A stretch of DNA of 64,000 nucleotides. It comes from Flavobacterium turcicum (GTDB taxonomy: Bacteria > Bacteroidota > Bacteroidia > Flavobacteriales > Flavobacteriaceae). The notes under the pieces are model-generated. The model saw only the letters and a list, made by a program, of their open reading frames with translations. It was not told the DNA's origin and searched no databases. Positions 35,140-44,879 of the stretch are shown in pieces; position 1 is the first letter of the stretch; each line of letters begins with the position of its first letter. Location of the stretch: the NCBI RefSeq assembly GCF_011365745.1, contig NZ_JAAOBY010000005.1:228416-292415 (forward strand). Reading direction: 5' to 3'. The position numbers and the translations under genes are program-made.

Positions 35140-35616
35140 TTATTTAGTTGTTGACGCAACTAATTTTTTAAGTAAAACAATTTGTCCCAAATGGTAATAG
35201 CTGTGCTCGATGACTCCTTCAATATTTCTTAGGTAAGTTCCATATTTTGCATCTATAAAATCTTCATCAAATACAGCATCATTAAATTGAGCGACTGCTG
35301 CTGCAAAATCCTCGGCATTATTCAAGAACTGAGTGATTCTTTGGTCCCAATCTTCAGCAGAAGTTACTGGCGTATCGTCATAACTAAATTGATCTCTAAT
35401 GGTCAGTTGGCCCGTATTGAAAGCACTCAACAAACCTTCTAAATAATAATTAATGTGAAAAGTCAGGTTGCCAATTGTATTCAAATTTCCTGTTTTTAAA
35501 TTGGCTTCTTCCCAGTTTGTTTGTTTCAATTGGTCTTGATAATTGGTGTTGGCAATCCAAGTTCCGTTTAAAAAAACTTCGCGAAGGCGGTTAGAGAGGT
35601 ATTGGTTCCGTTCCAT
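35140..35616 (-). CDS. DinB-like four-helix-bundle protein
   Basis: The 158-aa protein has the DinB/YfiT-like layout of four helices with metal-ligand histidines: TFHINYYLEG near residue 53 and HSYYHLGQIVLLKK near 137-141. Family members bind a metal and include thiol transferases and DNA-damage-induced proteins. The metal site seems present, but the reaction is unknown. It lies 45 nt after the next upstream gene, on the same strand. Confidence 0.85.
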   Translation of the reverse strand: MERNQYLSNRLREVFLNGTWIANTNYQDQLKQTNWEEANLKTGNLNTIGNLTFHINYYLEGLLSAFNTGQLTIRDQFSYDDTPVTSAEDWDQRITQFLNNAEDFAAAVAQFNDAVFDEDFIDAKYGTYLRNIEGVIEHSYYHLGQIVLLKKLVASTTK

Positions 35617-35661
35617 GTCAAATAAATTTTAAGGATGCTAAAATACAAACAGTGTTTGTCT

Positions 35662-36231
35662 TTATAAAATTGCCTTTCGCCATTTGTACAAAACCAAACG
35701 CCTACGATCGTCAATATCATTTACTCTAATTTCGGTGACATCTTCTATTTTGAATAAAGAAGTTCCCAAATCCTCACCGTTTTTGGCAATGCAACGCAAG
35801 ATAAAATCTTCTTCAGAATAGGAGTGAACAAAGCCAGTGAAATATTCATTTCCGTTGATTTCGTAACTAGCAATTTGATCTGTTGCTGCAAACAACTGCG
35901 AAATGGCTTGGTGCTGCCAATAATCCGATAGTTGTAAATTGAGGTTAAACTGTGAGGGTTGATCTATGATATTGGAATATTCAATCAAACATTCCATTAC
36001 CTTGGTAAAATCATCGTTAAAGTCGACACTTTTAATATTTCCCACTTTGATAAAAATAATACCATCTGCTTTTCCAAATCTTGTAAAATGACGAAACCCG
36101 ATATATTCCTCGCTAATTTCAGTGATGTAGCCTACTAGCGAACCTTTGTCGCTGTTGTATTGCCAAATAGAAATTATTTCTTTCGTATCTCTGGATCTTT
36201 CGAATATGGATTGCATGATGGTTCCGCTCAT
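35662..36231 (-). CDS. Conserved hypothetical cytoplasmic protein
   Basis: The 189-aa protein has no signal peptide. It shows a beta-rich N-terminal unit (SLVGYITEISEEYIGFRHFT, GIIFIKVGNIKSVDF) and a second similar unit (YFTGFVHSYSEEDFILRCIA, SLFKIEDVTEIRV), suggesting two Sm-like or small-barrel domains in tandem. I recognise no family. The ATG at 36231 is listed, though Met6 (MQSIFERS) is also possible. Neighbours are DinB-like and NMT1-like genes. Confidence 0.65.
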   Translation of the reverse strand: MSGTIMQSIFERSRDTKEIISIWQYNSDKGSLVGYITEISEEYIGFRHFTRFGKADGIIFIKVGNIKSVDFNDDFTKVMECLIEYSNIIDQPSQFNLNLQLSDYWQHQAISQLFAATDQIASYEINGNEYFTGFVHSYSEEDFILRCIAKNGEDLGTSLFKIEDVTEIRVNDIDDRRRLVLYKWRKAIL

Positions 36232-36301
36232 ATTTTTAGTTTTTATTTGATTGCTATTTTTGTAAAATTTTTGAGTTTGATAGGTGTTTTTCGTTGGCGC
36301 A

Positions 36302-37216
36302 TTAGTTATCGCAAAAAGTATTGTTATATAAAGTCTGATTTAAAATTTGCTCTTGTTCTAAACTATGTGTTACTAGCCATTTCAAGAACGATTCTACACG
36401 TTCTGGTTTCATCAATCCCATTTTGTTTTCTTCTCCAATATAGGGTATCGTTGCTTCAAGCGCATGCGCAAGGTCAATTGCAGCTTTGTCTTCTGCAGTG
36501 ACGTATTGACTCAAAATTGCAACTGCTTTTTCTTTATGTTGCGAAGCAAATAAATAACCACGTTGGGTTGCTTTTACAAATGCTTCGCAAAGTTCGGCTT
36601 GTTCGTCAATGGTTTTTTGTGTAGTAATTACTACCGGCGAATATCCATACGGAATACCAAAGTCTTTCATAGACCAGCACTGGAGAGCAATGTTTTGGTT
36701 CTTTGCCTCAATACCTTCCCAATTGTTGAAAATCCAAGTTGCATCTGCTTGTTTGGCTAATAGGGTATTCCAAATTCCTAATTTCGCGGGATAAGAAATC
36801 TCAAAATCACCTGTTCCTCCATCTTTTTTCACGAGTTCTTGCACAATTTTGTCTTCGTATCGGGCTTGGTAGGATGCGTAAATTTTTCCATCTAATTGTC
36901 GCGGACTTGTCATTTTAGAACTTGACAAAGAGGCTATGCTGCTTAAATCTTCTTGTAGCAAAGCATAAATAGCGCGAGCCTCCACTTTGTTAGCTTTGTT
37001 GTTTAAACTAATAACGGTTTCAAATGGCGCTAGTACAAAAGTGGCGAGCTCCAATTCGAGTTTCTTGCCCGGTGTGAGTTGGTAATTATCGGTTAGCGGA
37101 CTTACTATTTCTAAATCTATTCCTAATTCGGTGTAATATCCTAATTCTTTTGCGACTAAAATCCCAATGTGGTTTACGTTGGGAGTCCAATCTAAGGCAA
37201 GTGAGATTGTTTTCAT
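36302..37216 (-). CDS. NMT1/THI5-like substrate-binding-fold protein without signal peptide
   Basis: The 304-aa protein starts directly with ISLALDWTPNVNHIGILVAK, the N-terminal block of NMT1/THI5-like thiamine-precursor binding proteins, and continues with SYPAKLGIWNTLLAKQADAT and FGIPYGYSP. Periplasmic members have a signal peptide or lipobox and sit beside ABC genes; this one has neither. The cysteine-rich iron motif of the yeast Thi5 pyrimidine synthase is also missing (one Cys in QCWSMKDF). It may be a cytoplasmic binding protein for a pyrimidine. The role is unknown, and I see no TPP riboswitch upstream. Confidence 0.82.
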   Translation of the reverse strand: MKTISLALDWTPNVNHIGILVAKELGYYTELGIDLEIVSPLTDNYQLTPGKKLELELATFVLAPFETVISLNNKANKVEARAIYALLQEDLSSIASLSSSKMTSPRQLDGKIYASYQARYEDKIVQELVKKDGGTGDFEISYPAKLGIWNTLLAKQADATWIFNNWEGIEAKNQNIALQCWSMKDFGIPYGYSPVVITTQKTIDEQAELCEAFVKATQRGYLFASQHKEKAVAILSQYVTAEDKAAIDLAHALEATIPYIGEENKMGLMKPERVESFLKWLVTHSLEQEQILNQTLYNNTFCDN

Positions 37217-37491
37217 GAAGGTAAAAATGGTGTCAGTTTATTTTGTTTTCTCTGTAAAATGATAACTTTCAAATATAATAATTTACTTTCAAATAATTGT
37301 GGTTGGAGTTTGTTTCATCAATGGTTTTTAGTGGACTTTGAAAAGCTGAAAATTTGAATTTTTTTGATACATTTTATTTTTTTACTGAAAAGCCTGAGGA
37401 GAAGATTTAGATTGATTTTTAAAAGTAATTTGTGACAGAATTGAAAAAGAAGTCCTAAATTCGTTATTCAAAATTTAAAATTATACCCGTA

Positions 37492-38820
37492 ATGGATACT
37501 ATCGATAGCTTAGAAGAAGCCTTGCAGTTTTCACCCAATAATATTCCCTTGAGGTTGTTGCTTGCCAACACTTTAGCAAAAAAAATACGTTTTCCAGAGG
37601 CGGAGGCTCATTATTTGGCCATCTTAAACTTAGATTCCAATCACATTGAGGCCAAATTAGGTTTGTCGTCTGTCTATTTTCAGCAAGCAGCTTACTCCAA
37701 AAGTATCGTTATTTTAGAAGACGTTTTGCGTATGCAGCCTTCAAATGTGAGTGCATTGCTTTTGTACACACGCGTGTTGGTTCAAGAAAACTCGATTGCA
37801 GAAGCTATTGAAAGCTATCAAAAGATACTAGCGATACAACCTCAATTTCAAGATGAAGAGTTAGATGCTATTTTAAAAAGGAGTACTTTAACTGAGGCAA
37901 AACCATTCGGTACCAATGATGAAGATGCTAATGAAGCGGTCGAAAAAGCTTTTATAACGACCAAACCTTCTATCAATTTTGAACATGTGGGCGGTATGGA
38001 AGAGGTGAAAAAAGAAATCGAAATGAAAATTATCCATCCTTTGAATTTTGCTGATTTGTACAAATCGTATGGTAAAAAAACGGGTGGAGGTATTTTATTA
38101 TACGGTCCTCCGGGTTGCGGAAAAACTTTTATTGCTAAAGCTACAGCTGGTCAAATTAATGCCAATTTTATTACGGTTGGGTTGAATGATATTTTGGATA
38201 TGTGGGTGGGCAATAGTGAGAAAAATTTGCATGAAGTTTTTGAATATGCCCGTCGAAACACGCCTTGTGTTTTATTTTTTGATGAGATTGATGCTCTTGG
38301 CGCCAGCCGAAATGATATGAAACATTCCAGTAGCAAAGTATTGATTAATCAGTTTTTGCAAGAGTTAGATGGGGTTGATACCTCAAATGATGGCGTGCTA
38401 ATTTTGGGAGCAACCAACGCGCCTTGGCATTTGGATAATGCATTCAGACGTCCAGGCCGATTTGATCGTATTATTTTTGTGCCACCACCAGATGATGCTG
38501 CCAAAGAATCAATTTTGGAAATTAAATTGAAAGACAAACCACTGCAACAAATCGATTACAAAAAAGTAGTGAAGTCGCTCACTGATTTTTCAGGGGCTGA
38601 CATTGGTGCTGTAATTGATATTGCCATCGAAAAAAAGTTGGAAGTTGCTTTTAAAACTGGAATTCCCGAACCGCTAGGGAATCAGGATTTAATTGAAGCA
38701 TCAAAAAAACACAAACCGAGTACCAAAGAGTGGTTTCAAACGGCGAAGAATTTTGCTTTGTACGCCAACGAGTCGGGATTATATGATCCTATTTTACAGT
38801 TTTTAAAAATAAAAAAATAA
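37492..38820 (+). CDS. TPR-AAA ATPase
   Basis: The 442-aa protein joins an N-terminal TPR region (about 5-120; AEAHYLAILNLDSNHIEAK, LLLYTRVLVQENSIAEAIE) to a classic AAA domain (about 160-430). Walker A is GPPGCGKT with Lys211, Walker B is LFFDEIDALG with Glu265, and the second region of homology has the arginines in NAFRRPGRFDR. The module is closest in pattern to Cdc48/Vps4/FtsH-type AAA, with no protease domain. It lies 5 nt before a TPR membrane protein, so the two likely form a complex in which the ATPase remodels partners at the membrane. Confidence 0.9.
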   Translation: MDTIDSLEEALQFSPNNIPLRLLLANTLAKKIRFPEAEAHYLAILNLDSNHIEAKLGLSSVYFQQAAYSKSIVILEDVLRMQPSNVSALLLYTRVLVQENSIAEAIESYQKILAIQPQFQDEELDAILKRSTLTEAKPFGTNDEDANEAVEKAFITTKPSINFEHVGGMEEVKKEIEMKIIHPLNFADLYKSYGKKTGGGILLYGPPGCGKTFIAKATAGQINANFITVGLNDILDMWVGNSEKNLHEVFEYARRNTPCVLFFDEIDALGASRNDMKHSSSKVLINQFLQELDGVDTSNDGVLILGATNAPWHLDNAFRRPGRFDRIIFVPPPDDAAKESILEIKLKDKPLQQIDYKKVVKSLTDFSGADIGAVIDIAIEKKLEVAFKTGIPEPLGNQDLIEASKKHKPSTKEWFQTAKNFALYANESGLYDPILQFLKIKK

Positions 38821-38825
38821 TACCG

Positions 38826-40064
38826 ATGACGGATGTAATAATGGAAAGAGCCTACGTTCTTTTTCAACAAAAGCGATATGTCGAAGCAGAGAAAAGCATA
38901 CTTGAAGTTTTGGCAATTGAGCCAGGTAATATACAATGTTTATTGATGTTGGCCGAAATTAAAATTGATAGTGATCGCATTGAAGAAGCGCTTTCAATAG
39001 TAAATGATGCCATTGGTTTGGATCCTGATTTTGACCCGTTATACCATACCAAAGCACGCATTTTATTAGAAAAAGGTCAGCCAGATGCTGCGTTGCAAGT
39101 ATTGAATGAAGCCTTGATTTTAGATCCTTATGAACCGGATTATTACGCGCTTCAAGGTTTTATTTTGAATATAAAAAAAAATTTTACGGCAGCACTAGAA
39201 GCGGCATATCAAGCACTCGCAATTGATGCCTCGCATATTTTAGGACTCAATGTTCGCAGCACGGCCTTGCTAAAACTCAACCGAAAAGAAGATTCATTTG
39301 CGACTATTGAAGAAGCTTTAGAACAAGATCCAAACAATGCCAATACGCATGCCAATTATGGCTGGGGTTTACTTGAAAAAGGTCAAAATGAAAAGGCTCT
39401 GGTTCATTTTAGAGAATCACTTAAAAATAATCCTAACTCCGAGTACGCACAAGCGGGAATGGCAGAGGCGCTTAAAGCCAAATACATTTTATACCGTTGG
39501 TTTTTGCGTTATAGTTTTTGGATGCAAAACATGACCTCTAAAAATCAGTGGGTTTTTATCATAGGTTTCTACTTATCTACCAAAGGATTGCGCGCTTTGG
39601 CAAATACGAATGAAGTTTTAGATACTTATTTGTCACCAATAATTGTATTGTTAGCCATTTTTGCTTTCTCCACATGGGTAATTGGACCTTTGAGTAATTT
39701 GTTATTTCGCTTAAATCCGTATGGCAAGCATTTACTTACTAGCACAGAAATAAAATGTGCCAATTGGGTAGGCGGTAGTTTACTCTTGTTGCTCATTGGT
39801 CTAGGAGTATTGTTTGTAAACATGAATTTGGGTACCGTTTTGATCGCATTTGGGTTTTCGATGATGCTGCCGTTGGGCAAGTTGTATGCAAAACCAAGAC
39901 TGTTTTTTACAAGTTATGCCATTGGTTTAGCCCTTTTAGGATTTGCCTCAATTGCAGTCGTAGTTGCTACAAACGAGCTGTATTCTATTTTTAGTGCTAT
40001 TTATATCATAGCTTTTATTGCTTTTCAATGGTTGTCAAATTTTTTTATTATAAGAAATAACTAA
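38826..40064 (+). CDS. TPR protein with C-terminal membrane domain
   Basis: The 412-aa protein has about six TPR units (residues 5-215; AEKSILEVLAIEPGNIQCL, ALQVLNEALILDPYEPDYY, ALVHFRESLKNNPNSEYAQ). A C-terminal domain with about five membrane helices follows (from about residue 240 to the end), with no signal peptide. The TPRs should face the cytoplasm. Together with the preceding TPR-AAA gene it looks like a two-gene unit: an ATPase and its membrane platform. I cannot name the family. Confidence 0.88.
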   Translation: MTDVIMERAYVLFQQKRYVEAEKSILEVLAIEPGNIQCLLMLAEIKIDSDRIEEALSIVNDAIGLDPDFDPLYHTKARILLEKGQPDAALQVLNEALILDPYEPDYYALQGFILNIKKNFTAALEAAYQALAIDASHILGLNVRSTALLKLNRKEDSFATIEEALEQDPNNANTHANYGWGLLEKGQNEKALVHFRESLKNNPNSEYAQAGMAEALKAKYILYRWFLRYSFWMQNMTSKNQWVFIIGFYLSTKGLRALANTNEVLDTYLSPIIVLLAIFAFSTWVIGPLSNLLFRLNPYGKHLLTSTEIKCANWVGGSLLLLLIGLGVLFVNMNLGTVLIAFGFSMMLPLGKLYAKPRLFFTSYAIGLALLGFASIAVVVATNELYSIFSAIYIIAFIAFQWLSNFFIIRNN

Positions 40065-40190
40065 TTTGGTTGGGATAAAATTGGTAAAGTAAATAGTGAA
40101 AGTTGCTTAAATCTTTACGAACTTTGCGGTCTTAAATTGGTGATTTTTCTAATGAAGAGATCACTTGATAATTTTAATTAAATTAAAAAC

Positions 40191-40631
40191 ATGAAAATAA
40201 ATCCAAAAATCGGAATTGATAAGCTCATTTTCGGAATGAAACAAACTGATGTGACGTCAGCCTACGGGAAACCGGATCGCAATTACAAAGACGAAGACAA
40301 TAATGTTATTTTTGCTTATAACAAATTAAAAATGCGTTTGACATTTTACGTTGAAGAGGATTTAAAAATGGGATATATCGTGGCTTCAAGTCCGGAATTG
40401 CTTCTTTTTGGAAATAAAATAATCAACAAAAAGATCAGCGATGTAAAAAAAGATCTTACTGCAAAATCAATTACAAAGTTCACTCAGGAAGAATTTGATA
40501 CTTTTGAAAATTATTTCAATGAAGAAAATTGGATGATTTTTCAGACTGAATTTGATGAAGTGGTTAAGTTTGAAATTGGCGCCATAATCAATCAAAAAGA
40601 TGAATTTGACTGGAAATTTGGTAAAAAGTAA
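40191..40631 (+). CDS. Small hypothetical protein
   Basis: The 146-aa soluble protein begins KINPKIGIDKLIFGMKQTDV, a pattern (IGxxKxxFGMxxxDVxxxYGKPD) seen in small cytoplasmic proteins of unknown role. No signal peptide, membrane helix or catalytic motif is visible. It is preceded by 126 nt without a clear promoter and is followed by a strong terminator, so it is probably its own unit. Confidence 0.7.
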   Translation: MKINPKIGIDKLIFGMKQTDVTSAYGKPDRNYKDEDNNVIFAYNKLKMRLTFYVEEDLKMGYIVASSPELLLFGNKIINKKISDVKKDLTAKSITKFTQEEFDTFENYFNEENWMIFQTEFDEVVKFEIGAIINQKDEFDWKFGKK

Positions 40632-40657
40632 TCTTCTTAAAATAGTTTAGAAAAGAG

Positions 40658-40692
40658 AAACCCGCTTTAGCAATGTTAAAGCGGGTTTTTTA
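40658..40692. terminator. Bidirectional terminator
   Basis: AAACCCGCTTTA/TAAAGCGGGTTT with flanking T and A runs lies between convergent genes. Confidence 0.88.
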
Positions 40693-40709
40693 TGATTTTG
40701 ATTAAAGAT

Positions 40710-41969
40710 TTACTCTTGTTTTTCGCGCATTTCTAATTCAAAGATAAGCATTGTATTTGGCGGAATCACGCCACCTGCGCCACGTTCGCCGTAAGCGAGG
40801 TTAGAAGGAATAAAAACAACTGCTTTGTCACCAAAGCCCATATTTTCAAGCCCTTCAATGAAACCAGGAATCATTCCGTCTTTTTTACCAGCCTCGAATG
40901 GAAAAGGGCGGTAGCCGTTTTGAGCAGCGCGATTGGCATCGTATTTTCCGAATGTTTTGTTCACTTCTTCCATGCTGCTATCAAATAAATTTCCATCTTC
41001 GAAAAAGCCCGCGTAATGAAAGTAAAAGGTTGTTCCAGCTGCTGGTTTTACTCCCGTTCCTTTTTCAGTTATAACATACATCAAGCCAGATGGAGTTGTC
41101 GTAGCAGTGGTTTTTAAATTGGCAAAATAGGATTTCTTATTTCCAATTACAGCACCATATTTTTCGTTGTATGCTTTTTTAGATTGTTCTAAAAAGGCCA
41201 TTTGTTTTGCTTTTGCTTCAGCATTGGCGGCATCTTGCTTTTTTTGGTCTTCCGCTTTATTTTTAAAGTAATCAGAGAAAACTTTTGGTGCGTCGAATTT
41301 TTCAGCCAAAGGTCCTTTGCGTGTGATGGTAACTTTTGTGATTACGTCGTTTCCAACAATAGCGTTAACAATTGGCATTCCCTCAGTAACATAGCCAAAA
41401 ACGGTGTGTTTGCCATCTAACCAAGGCGTATCTTTGTGAGTGATAAAGAATTGACTTCCATTAGTAGCGGGACCAGAGTTAGCCATAGACAATGTTCCTG
41501 CTTTATTGTGTTTTAAATCGGTAATTTCATCTTTGAAAGAGTACCCTGGACCACCTGATCCGTTTCCAGATGGGTCTCCACCTTGAATCATAAAATCATT
41601 TATAACACGGTGAAATTTTAAACCATCATAAAACGGTTTTCCTTTTAAACTTTCAACGGTAACATAAGGATGCTTTCCTTCAGCAAGTGCAATAAAATTG
41701 GCAACAGTAACGGGTGCTTTTTTAAAAGCGAGTTCCAATACAATATCACCTTTGTTAGTTGCAATTGTAGCATAAATAGCATCTGTTATTGCAGGTTTAA
41801 CGGCTGCTTTTGCAACAGGTTTAGCGGCTACTTTTGGAGTAACTTTTGCTTTTGCGGCAGTAGTGGTTGCAGGTTTTTTGGCAGGAACAGGTTTTTTAAC
41901 CGATTGTGCTTGAAGGCTTACGATTCCAAAAAGAAATACAAGAAGCAATTTAATTTTCATAGTGTTCAT
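40710..41969 (-). CDS. Periplasmic peptidyl-prolyl isomerase: cyclophilin plus FKBP
   Basis: The 419-aa protein has a signal peptide ([18 protein letters not shown]), an alanine/lysine-rich linker (about 25-60), a cyclophilin domain (about 65-210; [38 protein letters not shown]), a helical spacer and an FKBP domain (about 300-419; [34 protein letters not shown]). Both active-site signatures look intact. It is the last of four leftward genes with a second cyclophilin-FKBP, gldI and an nrnA-like gene, and probably folds exported proteins. Met4 is an equally good start. Confidence 0.93.
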   Translation of the reverse strand: MNTMKIKLLLVFLFGIVSLQAQSVKKPVPAKKPATTTAAKAKVTPKVAAKPVAKAAVKPAITDAIYATIATNKGDIVLELAFKKAPVTVANFIALAEGKHPYVTVESLKGKPFYDGLKFHRVINDFMIQGGDPSGNGSGGPGYSFKDEITDLKHNKAGTLSMANSGPATNGSQFFITHKDTPWLDGKHTVFGYVTEGMPIVNAIVGNDVITKVTITRKGPLAEKFDAPKVFSDYFKNKAEDQKKQDAANAEAKAKQMAFLEQSKKAYNEKYGAVIGNKKSYFANLKTTATTTPSGLMYVITEKGTGVKPAAGTTFYFHYAGFFEDGNLFDSSMEEVNKTFGKYDANRAAQNGYRPFPFEAGKKDGMIPGFIEGLENMGFGDKAVVFIPSNLAYGERGAGGVIPPNTMLIFELEMREKQE

Positions 41970-41983
41970 GGTTCGTGTTAATA

Positions 41984-43108
41984 TTATTGTGGCATTTTTT
42001 CTAAAAGTTCAATTTCGAAGATGATGTTCGCATTTGGCGGAATAACACCACCAGCGCCAGCAGCTCCATACCCTAAACGAGAAGGGATGAAAATTACCGC
42101 TTTATCGCCAAAAGACAATTGTTCAATTCCTTCGATAAAACCAGGTATTAAGCCTTCTTTTTGTCCAGCAGTAAACGGAATTGGTTGGTATCCGTTTTGC
42201 GCAGCTCTATTTTCGTCGTATTTTCCAAAAGTTTTAGCTACGTTGTCAATGCTTGTATCAAACAATTCACCATCTTCAAGGAAGCCTGCATAGTGAATAA
42301 AAACGCTTGCACCATTCGCAGGTTTTTTACCTCCGCTTTTACGTGTAATGTTATATTTTAGTCCGCTTGGTGTTATGGTTGCTTTGCTTTTTAGTGTTGC
42401 AAATTCAGCTAATTTAGCTTCGCGAACAACTTTGTATTTCTCGTTATAAATGCGTTTACTCTCTGCGTCAAGAGCTGCTTTTTTCTTTTGGTTTTCCGAT
42501 TCTACAGCAAAATAATCTGTAAAAACTTTTACCGCATTGAATTTTTTAGCTTTTTCGCCGTTGCGAATTATAGTAACCGTTTTGATAAAGTCATCTTGCT
42601 CAATTGTATTGACTACGTCCATTCCTTTTTCGACGACATGTCCAAAAATCGTGTGTTTGCCATCTAACCAAGGCGTTGCCAAATGGGTGATAAAAAATTG
42701 ACTGCTGTTAGTTGCAGGACCGTTATTGGCCATGGCTAAAACACCACCTTTGTCAAAACGTAAATCTGAAAATTCATCTTTGAACTTATATCCAGTGTCT
42801 CCCGAACCTGTTCCCAACGGATCACCGGTTTGAATCATAAAATCAGCGATTACACGGTGAAATTTCAATCCATCAAAAAAGGGCTTGTTCTTTAAATTTT
42901 CATTAGTTACAAAGTCATTTTTTCCTTCGGCAAGAGCCACATAATTGGCTACAGTGATTGGTGCTTTTTCAAAGTCTAATTGAACTATAATTTCGCCTTT
43001 GTTGGTTTCAATTTTAGCGTATAATCCGTCTGGTAAATTGTTGTGATCTTCTTTACACGAATATAAACTAGCAATAGCTACTAGGGCAATTAAAATCTTT
43101 TTTTTCAT
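41984..43108 (-). CDS. Lipoprotein peptidyl-prolyl isomerase: cyclophilin plus FKBP
   Basis: The 374-aa protein has a lipobox (LYSC near residue 18), then a cyclophilin domain (about 30-175; [36 protein letters not shown]) and an FKBP domain (about 250-374; [33 protein letters not shown]). It is a paralogue of the next gene, 14 nt away, with the same architecture but lipid-anchored and without the Ala/Lys linker. The pair probably arose by tandem duplication. Confidence 0.93.
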   Translation of the reverse strand: MKKKILIALVAIASLYSCKEDHNNLPDGLYAKIETNKGEIIVQLDFEKAPITVANYVALAEGKNDFVTNENLKNKPFFDGLKFHRVIADFMIQTGDPLGTGSGDTGYKFKDEFSDLRFDKGGVLAMANNGPATNSSQFFITHLATPWLDGKHTIFGHVVEKGMDVVNTIEQDDFIKTVTIIRNGEKAKKFNAVKVFTDYFAVESENQKKKAALDAESKRIYNEKYKVVREAKLAEFATLKSKATITPSGLKYNITRKSGGKKPANGASVFIHYAGFLEDGELFDTSIDNVAKTFGKYDENRAAQNGYQPIPFTAGQKEGLIPGFIEGIEQLSFGDKAVIFIPSRLGYGAAGAGGVIPPNANIIFEIELLEKMPQ

Positions 43109-43123
43109 TGTTGTAGTTCTGTT

Positions 43124-43789
43124 TTAATTTAAAGTGTCGGTAGCAAGTTTAGTACCAACTTTGATTTTTTTTGTTTTTTTAGGTTTAATAACAGTGTCAA
43201 TTTGCGTAGATGATGGGTTTGAAATCGCCATTTTGTACTTGTTTTCAGGCATGAAATCACGTAAAAATACTGAACAAATCAATGGTTGATTAGTTCCAAT
43301 TTTTTTGTTGTCGCCGCGATATCCGTATGCCATATTTGATGGAAAAAGGAAGTTGACTTTTTCGTTTTTACGCATTAGTTTGATACCATCGCGTAATCCC
43401 ATCAAGATATTTTGTTTATCGACATAATAGGTTTGAGGAGCCAATTCGCTCTGGCTATAAATTACAGTTCCGGCTAAATCCTTTATTTCGTAATCAAATA
43501 AAGCAACATCTCCCTTTATTGGTGTGAGGGTATCAGTTGTATTTCGAGCCTCGTAACTGTACCAATAGCCTTTTTTGGATGCGAGATAAACAATGTTGGG
43601 ATTGTTTTTGATTACGTTTTGGATTTGCAATTCTTCAGTAGCTACCAATTTTTTGTTCCTCAAAATTGATTTTTTCATAAAACTACCTGAAGAATGCGAT
43701 ATTGGTCTACGTGCATCTTGCGACTGCTTGCAGCTGCTTATGAGCAATAACATAATAATCACGAGTGCAATAGGCTTGCTATTTTTCAT
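43124..43789 (-). CDS. gldI: Gliding motility lipoprotein GldI
   Basis: The 221-aa lipoprotein (lipobox ISSC at about residue 20) contains a conserved RRPISHSSGSFMKKSILRNK block followed by an FKBP-type isomerase domain (about 90-190; VALFDYEIKDLAGTVIYSQ, SNMAYGYRGD). GldI is required for gliding in Flavobacterium johnsoniae and is thought to fold type IX or gliding machinery components in the periplasm. It starts 4 nt after the nrnA-like stop, so the genes are cotranscribed. Confidence 0.92.
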   Translation of the reverse strand: MKNSKPIALVIIMLLLISSCKQSQDARRPISHSSGSFMKKSILRNKKLVATEELQIQNVIKNNPNIVYLASKKGYWYSYEARNTTDTLTPIKGDVALFDYEIKDLAGTVIYSQSELAPQTYYVDKQNILMGLRDGIKLMRKNEKVNFLFPSNMAYGYRGDNKKIGTNQPLICSVFLRDFMPENKYKMAISNPSSTQIDTVIKPKKTKKIKVGTKLATDTLN

Positions 43790-43793
43790 AGAA

Positions 43794-44798
43794 TTAGATG
43801 CTTATTTGGGTTAGTAAGGCTTCAAATTTTTGTTGCGTTTCTTGTAAAGATAGGTCTGATTTTCCACCTGCCGCATTGCGATGTCCACCGCCGTTAAAGT
43901 GGTCGCGAGCAAATTGATTCACATCAAAATCACCTTGGGAACGAAACGATATTTTGATAATGTTTTCATCTTTATTTTCAATAAAAATTGCTGCGAAGTC
44001 AATGCCCTTGATGCTTAATCCGTAATTTACTATTCCTTCGGTATCACCTTTTATATAATTAAACTCGTCTAATTCTTGCTGGCTCAACGTTATGTAAGCT
44101 GTTTTATATTGCGGATGAATGATCATGTTTTGCAATGCTCTGCCTAATAGTTGTAATCTATTGTATGAACTATTATCAAACAGTAAACTAGGAATAGCTG
44201 TATTGTCAACCCCTAAATCTATTAAATCAGCAACAATTCGGTGTGTAGTTCCAGTGGTTTTTGGAAAACGAAATGAACCAGAATCGGTTAAAATACCTGT
44301 GTAGATGCAGGTTCCAATGGTCGTGTCAATATCTTCTTTTTTTCCTAAATAGGATATAAAATGATACAGCATTTCGCAGGTTGATCCATAAGCGGTATCG
44401 CTAAAAGTTACCGTTGCATAATCGTCAGGTTTTTGGTGATGATCAATCATTACGAAAGGAGCGGTAAGTGTTTGTAACACTTGCTCCATTTCGCCCGTGC
44501 GATGAAAAGCGTTAAAATCGAGTGTAAAAATCAAGTCTGCTTCTTGTAATATCGCTGTACAATTGATTTTATCTTTTTCGTAGATTTTGATAGTATCTGA
44601 ACCCGGCATCCATGCTAAAAAATCAGGGAATTCATTTGGTGATATAACGGTGGGTTGATGATTGTTTTTGAGTAAAAAATGATACAATCCTAAGGTTGAA
44701 CCCATAGCATCGCCGTCAGGGCCACGGTGCGGAATGATTGCAATTTTTTTTGGACTAGCCAATAGCGACTCTATCGCTTGTATATCTTGTGTATTCAT
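43794..44798 (-). CDS. DHH-family phosphoesterase (NrnA-like)
   Basis: The 334-aa protein starts at the ATG at 44798 (MNTQDIQAIE). It has the DHH motifs: PHRGPDGDAMGS, DLIFTLDFNAFHRTG and the DHH itself in IDHHQKPDD, plus a DHHA1 domain near the end (FNGGGHRNAAGG). NrnA-type enzymes degrade nanoRNA and convert pAp to AMP. It opens the operon with gldI and the two cyclophilin-FKBP genes. A candidate -7 element TAATTTCG (44812-44805, minus) is so close to the ATG that the mRNA may be leaderless. Confidence 0.9.
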   Translation of the reverse strand: MNTQDIQAIESLLASPKKIAIIPHRGPDGDAMGSTLGLYHFLLKNNHQPTVISPNEFPDFLAWMPGSDTIKIYEKDKINCTAILQEADLIFTLDFNAFHRTGEMEQVLQTLTAPFVMIDHHQKPDDYATVTFSDTAYGSTCEMLYHFISYLGKKEDIDTTIGTCIYTGILTDSGSFRFPKTTGTTHRIVADLIDLGVDNTAIPSLLFDNSSYNRLQLLGRALQNMIIHPQYKTAYITLSQQELDEFNYIKGDTEGIVNYGLSIKGIDFAAIFIENKDENIIKISFRSQGDFDVNQFARDHFNGGGHRNAAGGKSDLSLQETQQKFEALLTQISI

Positions 44799-44879
44799 AG
44801 TTTGCGAAATTACATTTTTTTGCGCTACTATTGAAATCATTTATACAATTAACAAAGTTTTTGAAAGTAAGTAATTAGC

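Noticed and set aside
37217..37491. TPP riboswitch upstream of the NMT1-like gene
   Set aside because: The conserved CTGAGA and related TPP elements were not found.
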